A DNA stretch of 64,000 nt from the NCBI GenBank assembly GCA_001695595.3, contig MBPM02000048.1:186001-250000 (forward strand), in the 5' to 3' direction. The translations under genes and the position numbers were made by a program. Source of the stretch: Plasmopara viticola (Eukaryota > Oomycota > Peronosporomycetes > Peronosporales > Peronosporaceae). Numbering within the stretch: the first letter of the stretch is position 1; each line of letters opens with the position of its first letter. The notes below the pieces were generated by a model that searched no databases, was not told where the DNA came from, and worked only from the letters and a program-made list of their open reading frames with translations. Positions 54,491-64,000 of this stretch are shown here, piece after piece.

Positions 54491-55460
54491 CGCGTATCTT
54501 GTTGCTTGAATTTCTTCTGATCGTGATAAAGCTGAGTCTTGATGCTCTTTATCCAGTCTATCCAAACTTTTCGGGTGTTCTCTGATCGGCGAATTTAGTC
54601 CAGGACCTGCTCGGCCTCGCTCTCAATTTCTGGCACAATTTTCGAATATTCGAGGAGGTATCGCAAATATTTTCAATAATTACGACCATGTAGCTGCGTA
54701 CCACTGCGAAATAGAAACACTATGAGCAAGATGATCACCAGTGTGCATTGGGAAGAAATATTTAGCATTTTCGTGAAAGCGGGCACAGAATTGTTCCGAA
54801 ACCAGAATGTCGTCCGGTCGATATTTCCGAGGAAGAGGACCAGTAAACACTCGCTTAAAGTCATAGTAGGTTGCCACGCGTCAGTGACACCTAGTTTGGC
54901 AATCCACTCGAGATAAGCAGAGCGGCTCGGGTCGAAGTGCAAGTCAGGTTTTGAGCAGTCAAGTCGCGGATCAAGTGGCGAAATTAAAGCTCCAAGCACG
55001 AAGTGCGTCGCATCATCTTCAAACCCATCTATTGGAAGGTTTTGAAAGAACGATTGCTTTCCGTGTCTATCGACAGGCGCATACACATTGTGAATATAGG
55101 CGGGAGCACGTTGAACCGTTACCGTTACGACAAGATACCGTCCCGGCACCGACAGGTGCAATGTTTCTGCAGCCGTGTCGATACCAGGGAAATCAGAACG
55201 TAGCTGCGTCAGGACTCCACTACTGCGACCGCACGTGGGTCGGTCGAGTCTCATGTTACTATCATTGACAAAGAGTTTGTGGGCAAAATTTGAGCTAAGG
55301 TTAAACTTGAATATATTGAGATGCTCCACGTCAGCAAACTTGGTTTGTTGGACGCATGTTAGCGAGTGCTTGGCTAGAAGTTTTTTGATAGAGGTGACCA
55401 TGTTGCTTGATGCCGTTTGTGTTCACAGTAATAAGCGAGATAGCGTGTTCCAGGCGTGTT
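54480..55460 (-). pseudogene. LINE-c ORF2 fragment (endonuclease only)
   Basis: It begins with the TVNTNGIKQHGHL block (about 55410) and continues after a frameshift through HSLTCVQQTKF, where LINE-d has QETK, so the catalytic Glu is lost. YIHNVYAPVDRHGKQSFF follows. GALISPLDP replaces the GDLNTPLNP of LINE-d, losing Asp and Asn. It ends beyond ILLIVFLFRSG-type sequence and matches LINE-d down to about 54480. There LINE-b begins. No reverse transcriptase is present. Confidence 0.8.
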
Positions 55461-55601
55461 GTTCTTCCAATCCAACTTTAGCAGCGACTGGAGCCAGCTC
55501 CAGCCACTGTCGTAGCCAAAGAGCCAGCATTCAATTGAATCTTTAAAACCGACGAGTCGTCCGAATAATATCCCTCAAGTTGGCAGAGCACTTCAAGGTC
55601 A

Positions 55602-58011
55602 TCAAGAAGGCGGGTGACCTTGCCATTGCACGTCACGCCACTGCTCCATGCAAAGCTCTCTAATTTTAGAACGAAGCAGCCGTAGTAGCGTGTTGGGATG
55701 CAAGAGGCGCATGTGGTGTGCTGAAATCCATTCGACTAACTGGCCTGTAAAATATTGAATCCAGTGGTCATTTCTAAAGAGTGTCGGAGCAATAAACATG
55801 AGCGCAAGCTCGAATATACTGATTGCCTTCGACGCACGCGCAAGCACCGTAATCAAGTCAGAGTGGGTTCACCACTTGGCCCACGCCTTGAAGATGACAT
55901 GGCGGTTGGATGGTAGCGGCAAAATCATGACACGCTTCTTCGTTGTAACAAAAGTTGTGTCTTCTGTCGGATACGTAGCTGATAATACGCGGTTGATCGC
56001 ATGCAGTTGAGCAATTTCAATGATGATGCGATGGTCATCTGCCATTTTAAGGGACAACGCGCTGTTGAAATCCATCGGACATTGAGCTGCAGGCTTCATC
56101 ACAAGGTCTGAATTTGTTGCGTAATCAAGTAGATTGACCATGCCATCGACCTTTCGTCTGCAAGCACAAGAGGAGCTGGCAACGTATCAAGCAGTGCAGT
56201 ATTTTCATCATTGATCATTGCCTCGGGGACTTCGATGATCGACGAAGCCTTCGCTGCTTTTCTTATTTTTGTGTGATGTATTTCCATGAAAAATACCGAC
56301 TCCTTTGAGGTGGTCATCCCTGTAGGACGTGCCACGGCTACTGGAACGATCTGCTTGCGCACGCCAAACTTCTTGCTTGCCGTGACGTCTTTAAGCTCAA
56401 GATCAACTTCCATGGTCTGCAGGACTTCAAAAAGTTTTTAGTCGCGATTCCGTCGAGTGATTGCGGTTGCTTTTTAGTGAAAACATTAGAGAAGTCAATG
56501 TCTCCACGGCTCCGCTTCTTGCTGTTGAAGACGGTTGCGAATCCGTCTGAGGTCTCTCCGTTGGTAAGGTACATCATTGGTATCTTAACACTGCTTTCGG
56601 GAGTACGAGGTGGGGAAAGTTTCCCGCCCGACCCTTCGAACGTTGCAACTGATAGAATATCGTCAGTGCAGCTTAGAGGACTTGCAAGCTGATTGCAGTT
56701 GAGCGGCAGACCATGCTGAACTTCTTGCTGAAGCTTTTTATCATCTTTCGCTTTGGACTCCTGTACTGCACGCTGCAGCGAGGTCATCGATTTGGACTTT
56801 GAAATGGCTATTTTTGGTGTCGTCTGATAATCCTGTTTTGCTGCAGCAAGTGCCGTGACAGGATGCAGTGGCGGTGACCCGGTTGAAGTGGCTGGACGCT
56901 GCGATTTGGTGTCACTCGTGCGCAGGTCGATGAAATGATGCGAACGATAACCAAACGGCAAACGCTCGGAAGGATATTGAGCGTTCTTTTCGTGCACGGG
57001 GTGCAGCTTGTTGTCGAACTGGAACTGGTCACACACAGAACCATTCACAATGAGAGGACCTGGGCTTGTCGTGCTAAGGAAGTATACTCTCCAGGTGGCT
57101 GACGTTATTCCAGTTGCAAGGTTCACTTCACGGAAGGTATCGTACACCGGTTTGCAGCCAATCAAGAACAAGCGGTACAATGTTACGTCCGTTTTCGTGT
57201 CCGAGTCAACATTCGGAATATCGACAAAGTACTTGCCACCTAACACGTCGAATTCCTTAAATACACCCCTAAGATGTTTATCTTTGTGCGCTCGAGAGCG
57301 ATGCGGGCGTCCTTTTACTTAACCATAATTCGAAGATTGCCACCGAGAAGTTTGGACACTTGGCCTATCTCGAACTTGCTGTGCAGGCGCTCAAGTACGT
57401 CGTTGCCGTGATGCTTACCCGTAATCGATGCCATAATCTTCTGGAGCGTTGTTTTTGCAAATATGCGTCCGGTATCGATTACCATATCGTACTTGGCACG
57501 AGGTAGGGTATATGGCCGCGCCTGCTCCATCTGAGAGGCGATAAATGACCAGTCCCCGCCAGCAGCGTACTGACGTTCAATTGCTTCAATGTCGCAGGCG
57601 AGTGGCTTGGGCGTTTCTACACGCCGACGCGCAGCGTCAACGTCCTCGGTGCTCCGACGAATGGTTTCTTGCTGCGCAAGTAAGCTAGCCGTGGTTGGAC
57701 GCATATCTACATCTGGTGGGGACGGGGGGCGAGACATTTTTGACGCATGACTGAGGGAAGGGAATCGATTCACTATCTAGACCACCAGGCGCACTTGATC
57801 CAGCGAAAGCGTCCGAGGTGGAAGAATCAAGTTTCGGCAGAGTGACCGTGGCCGCATCGTCAGTTGAACTGGTTGTCAGAGGCAACTCTATATCGAGTTC
57901 CTTCTCCAATTGACGATTACTTACAGCAAGTAACAGTGCCGACGGAACAGATCTATCGTTCTCGAAAGAATATTTGCGAAAGGCGCGGGCAGAACTGTTG
58001 GAGCTATCCAT
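55602..58011 (-). pseudogene. LINE-c ORF1
   Basis: It starts at ATG 58011 (MDSSNSSARAFRKYSFENDR). The next frame has DMRPTTASLLAQQETIRRS, then ETPKPLACDIEAIERQYAAG and HHGNDVLERLHSKFEIGQVS. A 302-codon frame (56338-57246) holds GKYFVDIPNVDSDTKTDVTL, ATGITSATWRVYFLSTTSPG and VNGSVCDQFQFDNKLHPVHE. The C-part is FELALMFIAPTLFRNDHWIQ. About five frameshifts separate these. The GKYFVDIPNV...VRVYF arrangement recurs in all LINE ORF1s here and probably forms an RNA-binding domain. Confidence 0.78.
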
Positions 58012-59105
58012 TGCAATAAAGCGAAGGGTAGAAACGGTAGAAAAGGATTGCCTCCTGTGATTTGACCTGCGTTTTAGCCGACAAATTGAGAAGTGCTCTC
58101 GTAGCTCAGTTGAAGGTTGTCTATATTTAGTATAATATGACAAAAGACTACCCAACTTGCCTGGTGTACTAAACTTCTCTACTGTATACTTAATTTATGT
58201 ATTTTCCTTAATGTAGGAAAATACACAAATTTATGTTTTTACCTTGTTATTATAATTTTTTTTCTCAGAACATCCAATCACCGGCGCATAAGGGTTTCGG
58301 TTTTACACTTTCGCCCCCATTTTGACTTCAACTTCGATCAAAAATGGACGTTTAGATCCTTTGCGCGTGGCAACGTTTCTCGGCAACTGCGACCATTCAG
58401 CAGCTGCAACTCTGGGTACGTATGCAGCTCATACAGCGCCGATTGCATGCCGATTGCTCACGCATACCGATGCCCCTGTCGCTCAAACGAAGGTCCGGTC
58501 TTTCAGCTCACTGTCGCGTCGTTTCGTGACGGCGTGGCCCGCAATACGTTCAGTGGGCCAACCATAACCGGGATCGGGTTCGGACTTTATACTGTATATA
58601 GTAAAAAATTTCTGGCTCATAAGAATTCAAAAGTCCTTGGCCTTTCATACCCCATAGGGAAAATCTTGGCCTCTTTGTCTCCATATACAAGATGGCCTCA
58701 CAGGCCCACACGTGATAAAAAAAACAAGGCCATTCCGCGCTCAGGCTCCACAAGAATACGAAAATCGCCGGCCTTGTGAGACTCACGCGAAATAAAGTCC
58801 GTGGCCTCAGCACAAAATCGCCAACCGGCTGACGCCACATTCTTCGGTCTCCGTCGCGGCTAGCGCGCATCTACATCCGCTGTGAGCGCGCCGTATGGCT
58901 TTAATAAGATCTTGGCCTGCAGCGTCGGGCTACAGAGCCCCTCAAGTGATGTGTCTTCACGCGGAAGGGCGACCGGCAGGCTGCCCGACCAGGTTGCTTA
59001 TACAACAGCACGCGACGGATTGTAATCGTCCATAATGAACTCGACATTTTTCGAAATTAACGGTGTTTCTTTCTTAGCCGTTGACTGGTTTTCCCTGTGC
59101 GCACA
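58012..59105 (-). other. LINE-c 5' untranslated region
   Basis: It is similar to the LINE-b 5' region (53329-54490) throughout and ends at GGTTTTCCCTGTGCGC. There is no long open frame. It probably contains the element's internal promoter, since LINEs of this kind carry it in the 5' UTR; that is inference. Confidence 0.7.
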
Positions 59106-59354
59106 GGTCTGGATGGTCGTGTTTTGCTGGTCCAAGCTGCGGATTTTGCACTTGCGTGACGACCAGTGAAGTTGTAAAACATTTTGTGGGTACAGGGCGA
59201 GTCGATCGATCGCTGTAGATCTTGCTCAGCTCTCGCAAAAAGGTTTGCTTTGACTGTAGCCGACATCACCACCAGAAGATCATCGGCGTCTACACCCACA
59301 GCCATATATCCGAAGTCGTCATGGAACAGAAGCCGCCTATCGGTAAGTTTGCAT
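59106..59354. other. Short segment between LINE-d ORF2 and LINE-c 5' end
   Basis: It may be the LINE-d 3' UTR. On the minus strand an open frame reads GYMAVGVDADDLLVVMSATV, which looks like the YVDDLL active-site region of a copia reverse transcriptase with A in place of the V. A copia fragment trapped between two LINEs is therefore an alternative. Confidence 0.35.
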
Positions 59355-62300
59355 TCATACCAAAAACCGAACTTGAAACAAGTAAGGGTGCTCACAGATG
59401 AATTTTCCTAAAGAAGTCGTGGAGGACAACTTTCGAAGCACCCGACGAAGCCGATCGCGTTGAGCCAATTCGTACTTGCGACGTAGGCATCCCCTAACAT
59501 GAGCACTGAAAACTGTGTAAATTACACGCAGAGCTGGTGATAGTGGGATAGGAGAACGAGTGTCAAAAATCCGGCCATTCCGCTTAGTCCAGAGAAAGTG
59601 TAAGACCACTGCTCGTGTAATGTGCCACATGTCAAGCACTTGCCTAACATGTTCGTAAACTGTATCCCGCAGTGGAGGTTCCCTTCCGATCGCAACGTCG
59701 AGCCAAGAAGGTGCGCGTGTGAAGTAAGGATACCAGTCACGAAACACGACTTCCCAGACCTCTCTTGCAAGTGAGCAGTCAAAGAAGAGGTGGCGCTCTG
59801 TCTCAACCGCAGAACAGCCATCGCGAACGCAGAAAATCGCGTTCGGGTCGTCACTAAGGAAGGAAAAGCGAGACCGAACTGAAATAAGTCGGAACGCAAG
59901 ACGAAACTGAAGGTCTTCGTAGATGGGAAGCAACAAGCCACACAAGTGCTTCCTCAGCTTAACAAACTTCTTGACATCATCAGGTCGCGCACGAGAGTCG
60001 TGCAGCTGGATCGGGTGATCATGTACTGCTTGAATGGGCTTTGATACAAGTGACAAGAGTTGGAGTTTTGAGACCATGGGCACAAGACGGAGGCGATCGT
60101 TAGCACGAACACCAGCGTACGGCAGGTTGAAGCAGTCTCCTGTTGGAACTGGTGTGTCCATGGAAAGTCCACAAAAGGCTACAACACGCTGGAAAACTTG
60201 AGTCACCTCTTTGTGCAGACGCGTAAGCCACATAAGCTGCTTGTATGCAGAGACGACAGGGTACGAATAGTCGATGTGTGCTTCCGCGAAAGTACGAGCA
60301 GTGCTCCAGACACCCGACGTATCAACAAAGTTAACAAGCGAACGCAAGCCAAAAGCGCTGACTATGTGACGTCGAAATTCGCGCTGTGGCTCAGCGATCA
60401 TGCTGATGCTGCGTCTTGGATTCCTTTCACCGTCACCCCGCGAAGAGGGTTCTAACTGGAAGACTGTATCACCATGGAACCAAAGAGGCTGATGCAACGC
60501 GCACCGTAATCGTTCGGCTGAGTTGAGGTCAATCCACGTAAATGGCCATTTCACCCCGTACCACAGCTTCCATGCCGCACGCCACCATGTCGACAAAAAA
60601 CGGTGCCTTAGGACACCATGTCGATGCGAACTGACAAACAAGAAGTCGAGATGTTGTCGTGGTCCCCAATCTGGAAGAACAGACGACAAAAGCAGTACGC
60701 CTGGGGTTGTCCAGTTGCATACGGCTGGTTCCGCCGCCGCGATGAACTGTTGGAGAAACTGGAGACGTTGTCGTTTTACCAAAGCTTCAAGACTTGGGAT
60801 CTTAAGTCCGCCGTCATTGCGCTTCATCCGCAAAGAGTCATTCGGTATCAACTGGAAGGTCCTTGCTGAGCGCTCATTACGCCTATTCAATACAAACCGG
60901 TGAAGTGCTGCTTGCCAATTTTTCAGCGTGTGTTCTGGCGCGGTGACGAGCCTCGTGTAATGCCACAGCCGAGAGAGGACCATCGTCTGCGCGATGAGAA
61001 GCCGACCGTGCAGAGTGCGTGCCCGCCGGAACCAGAGTTTAAAACCATCATAAAAACGAGTGTCGAGCGCTTCCAGCATCTGATCTTCTGTGACGCGTTG
61101 ACCAAAAAGGAAGCCGAGATACTTCACTATGTTATCAAAGCCAAGAACTCGAACGTCTGGGATTGCAAAACAAGAACGGGAACGATGAAGGCTCATCAAT
61201 ACGCACTTGGACCGATTGAGCTTCGCTCCCTACCCTTGACTGTACTCATCAACGAGGTCGAGCTGTGCTAGGACGCCTGCGATCGAGCCCGAGAGCAAGG
61301 TGGAGTCGTCCGCGAAAAAAATGCTCGTAACTGTGAGATCGTCGGACAATGGGACGACGTGTTCTTCATGTTGGCGGAGCAAGTTACCGAGGGGCTCGAT
61401 CACCAAAAGAAATAGCAACGCAGACAGAGGATCACCCTGCTTTACGCCGCGAGATGGATATAGGCCTTCAAGGATATGACCGTTGACAATCAGATGTGCT
61501 TGTGGCTTCGTGTACACGAGCTTAACCAACTCGGAGTACGTACCACCGCAACCCATACGATCTAGTACTTGGAACATGTAGCTCCAGTTGACACGGTCAT
61601 ACGCCTTTTCAAAGTCGAGGAACGTCGCATACGCTTCGTCGTCACGGGCCGTCACCAGATCTTGAAGATCTTGAAGAAACCGCACGTGGTGGTGCAGTGA
61701 CCGTCCCTTGACAAACGCCTTCTGACTTGGATGAACAAGCTTGGACAAGAATAATTGGAGTCGAAAAGCAAGCACCTTTGTCAAAGCCTTGACATCAACA
61801 CCCATGAGAGCAATTGTACGGTAGTTACCTGGCTCAGCTCGACAGCCGGTTTTGTGGAGTAAGCTGATAGCTGACTTCCGTTGGCACGGCAACAGCTCCC
61901 TTCGGACAAGTTGATAAGTGAAGACGATCTCGAGGCACTCTCCGAATACATCCGGCGTGACCTGGTAAAAGGCAGCTGTAAACCCGTCCATGCCTGGAGC
62001 CGAGTTTGGTCGCATCTTTTTGATAGCATTTGCCAAGTCAACCGCGGTGATCGGGGCACACAGCAACGCTTGTTCATCCTCACTGAGAACACGGTCGATG
62101 GTGTTGAGAAGCCGATCAATAGCAGCTGGAGAGGGGTCCATTGACCGACCACTGCTGCTGTTCTTGTCACCGAGGATACCACCCCAATGATCGTTGAAGA
62201 CGGCACTGATATCGGCGGGGTTCTTCGATATTGAACCGTCTTGCATCCGTACTTCTTCGACACTCGTTCGTCGAACAGAGTCGTCGAGCGGGCGATAAAA

Positions 62301-63505
62301 GTACTTGGATGACGTCTCTGTCTGCATCGCTTGGAAGTCAAACGCAGTGTCATGATTGTAGGCGCGAGACGTATTGACACAGGCGTCGTACGCCCTCAGG
62401 GCCGTCCGAAAGGCCACTCGAGCGGATTCATCGCGGGTCGACCTATAACGAGAAGCTGCAGAGTCAAGGGTCTGTTGAGCATCAAAAATAGCGTCTTCTT
62501 GTCGGCGCCGCAGCTTGCGCTGAAGAGCCTGAAGAAGCAGACGCATCTCGAGCTTTGACTTCATCCAAACTTTACCCGGGTTGGTTGCCTCGTGAAGCCT
62601 GCCCAAGACTACCTTTGCTTCGTGCGCAATGGCTTGGACGATAGCAGGGTACTCGAGCAGCGCTGCCGAGAACCTCCAGTAACTGCGACCATGTGGCTGG
62701 GCCATCGAACGTAGCTCGACACTATGAGCGAGGTGATCACCAGCACCTTTGGGGGGGAAGTACTTCGAGTTGTAGTACAGCGCACCGCAGAAGTCGTTGG
62801 AGAGAAGAATGTAGTCAAGTCGATTATAACGCGGTTGAGGGCCCGTGAAGACGCGCTCGTTGGAATGATGAATTCGCCACGCGTCCACGACCCCAAGCTG
62901 ACTAATCCAATTGAGGCAAGAGCTTCGACCATTGGATTACCGTGCACGGCCTGACGAGGAATCGACACTTGGATTCAAAGGAGTGTTCAGATCGCCCATA
63001 ACAATGTGGGTCGCGTTGATTTCAAACACATCCGTCGGAAGGTGGTCAAAGAATACGGTCTTCTCATGGTGGTCGACTGGAGCGTACACGTTGTGTACGT
63101 ACATCGGAGCATTTTGAATCGTCACTTTCACTACCAAATACCGACCTGACATTGACAGCGCTGGGAGATCATGCGCTGTGTAGAAACCCGGGAAGTCAGA
63201 GCGGAGAATTGTCATCACGCCGCCAGACCGGGTGGTTGGCGCGACCAATGCATTCGCGTTCGGGTCGTTAACGAAGACTTGATGTCGGAAGCGAGCGTCG
63301 TGATTGACTTTTAGAGTGGAGAAATGTGCCGCATCGCGAAACTTAGTCTCTTGAACACATGAAAGACTATACTTCATGAGTAGATGATCGATCAGCAAGT
63401 GACCATTCTGTTTGACTCCGTTAGTGTTGACAGTCAGAAGACTGACGTTATTCCACGAGATTGGAGTCGCTTCACTAAATGAAACCTCGGTAACAGTCCA
63501 GGCTC
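59355..63505 (-). pseudogene. LINE-d ORF2, nearly intact (two nonsense codons)
   Basis: One frame runs from after a TGA near 63506 to the stop at 59355, about 1,380 codons, broken only by TAA (62937-62939) and TAG (61230-61232). No frameshift is needed. AP endonuclease: LLTVNTNGVK, SCVQETKF, MYVHNVYAPVD, HIVMGDLNTPL, RLDYILLSND and KGAGDHLAHS, all catalytic positions present. Reverse transcriptase: NSAPGMDGFTAAFYQVTPDV, TFLDFEKAYDRVNW, SRGVKQGDPLSALLF and TSIFFADDSTLL (FADD at 61306-61317). C-terminal zinc-binding part: CVRDGCSAVETERHLFFDC (near 59785-59845). The protein would nick DNA and prime reverse transcription at the nick. The TAG falls where relatives read QGSGAKLN (TCG to TAG). Confidence 0.9.
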
Positions 63506-64000
63506 AAGGACCCGGCTACTAATCGCGGAACATTCTTCACGCCTTGTATTCGTAAGACCGCACATTCATCGGGGTAGAAAAGGTTGCAGTCACGGAGATA
63601 TTCGAGATCGTCAAGAAGCTGGCCTTGCCACTGCACTCTGGAGCAAATGTTGAAGCAGTGTCGACCAATCTCTGATCGCAGTAGTAACAGCAGTGTGTTA
63701 GGGTGCAGGAGACGGCGGCTCTGTGCGGCAATTCACAACACTTCCCGACCGGTGATACGCTGAATCCACATGTCCTTGTCGAAGACATGAGGCGCTGTGC
63801 ACATTAGCATCAGCTCGAATAAAGAAAGAGCTCGCGTTGCACGAATGTTCGACTCGTGCATTGGGTCCTTCCACAAACTCTCTGTCCGCTCGAAGAGTTC
63901 TTCACGCGTCCTCGGTATTTTAGAGCCAAATCTTTTTGTCCATTTCGACGCAAAAGTAGTCGAGGAAGCTGGATCCGATGCGCTCAGCACCCGGTTCAAT
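63478..64000 (-). pseudogene. LINE-d ORF1, C-terminal part (runs off the right edge)
   Basis: It includes MNRVLSASDPASSTTFASK, then LFELMLMCTAPHVFDKDMWI and RLLHPNTLLLLLRSEIGRHC, matching the LINE-c ORF1 C-terminus. A TGA (near 63732) interrupts it after REVL, where LINE-c has VEW (TGG to TGA). It ends near 63478, close to or overlapping the start of ORF2. Confidence 0.75.

Larger units (their letters stand above)
54480..59105 (-). mobile_element. LINE-c: 3'-truncated minus-strand LINE
   Basis: 5' region 59105-58012, ORF1 58011-55602, and endonuclease to about 54480. It lacks all of reverse transcriptase. Its left end abuts the 5' end of LINE-b and its right end abuts the 3' side of LINE-d. 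Confidence 0.78.

Noticed and set aside
1..64000. CRISPR arrays, rRNA and tRNA genes, bacterial operons
   Set aside because: No regularly spaced short repeats with unique spacers, no T-loop GGTTCGAATCC-type strings and no rRNA blocks were seen; gene structure is eukaryotic.

Overview
The window looks like nuclear DNA of an oomycete, most likely a repeat-rich Peronosporales genome (Phytophthora or downy mildew type). Protein genes are few and compact. Their introns are short (56-113 bp, GT-AG) and their families are ordinary eukaryotic ones: F-box/LRR, ankyrin-PH-RING, RRP36, OTU deubiquitinase and HAD phosphatase. They sit between long stretches of decayed retrotransposons: Ty1/copia, Ty3/gypsy and AP-endonuclease LINEs. 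The species is inferred only. There is no bacterial gene organisation, no CRISPR array and no recognisable rRNA or tRNA gene.

Layout. 1-6.5 kb is gene-bearing: a possible terminal exon at the left edge, an LRR protein (1781-2764, +), and two convergent paralogues encoding ankyrin-PH-RING proteins (2950-4614, + and 4988-6464, -). After splicing, both paralogues encode exactly 470 residues, although one has five exons and the other two. 6.5-18.1 kb has no convincing gene. It holds a 74-bp duplication and, from about 12.36 to 17.48 kb, a strongly diverged tandem array of about ten units of roughly 0.5 kb. 18.1-24.9 kb is a second gene island: RRP36 (+), a long low-complexity/helical-repeat protein (+), an OTUD6-like deubiquitinase (-), and divergently from it a HAD phosphatase like the phosphatase half of plant TH2 (+). 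24.9-32.5 kb is decayed DNA with a strong hairpin, a copia RNase H relic carrying a 41-bp x4 tandem repeat, a second block of the 0.5-kb satellite, and a SINE-like insertion with a perfect 14-bp target-site duplication.

32.6-41.6 kb is a nest of LTR retrotransposons on the minus strand: a broken chromodomain-type gypsy, a truncated copia copy, and a longer copia copy with one complete 239-bp LTR holding three TGACGTCA palindromes. 42.2-47.1 kb is a plus-strand LINE with an internal deletion in its reverse transcriptase. 48.1-64.0 kb is three head-to-tail minus-strand copies of another LINE family. The last, running off the right edge, has an ORF2 of about 1,380 codons interrupted by only two nonsense codons.

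How the genes relate. The host genes point to housekeeping and regulatory roles: ubiquitin ligation (RING pair), ubiquitin removal (OTU), rRNA maturation (RRP36) and probably thiamine phosphate hydrolysis (HAD). There is no operon-like pathway cluster. The clearest evolutionary story among host genes is the inverted paralogue pair with 5'-retained, 3'-lost introns. The repeat regions carry most of the unexplained structure.
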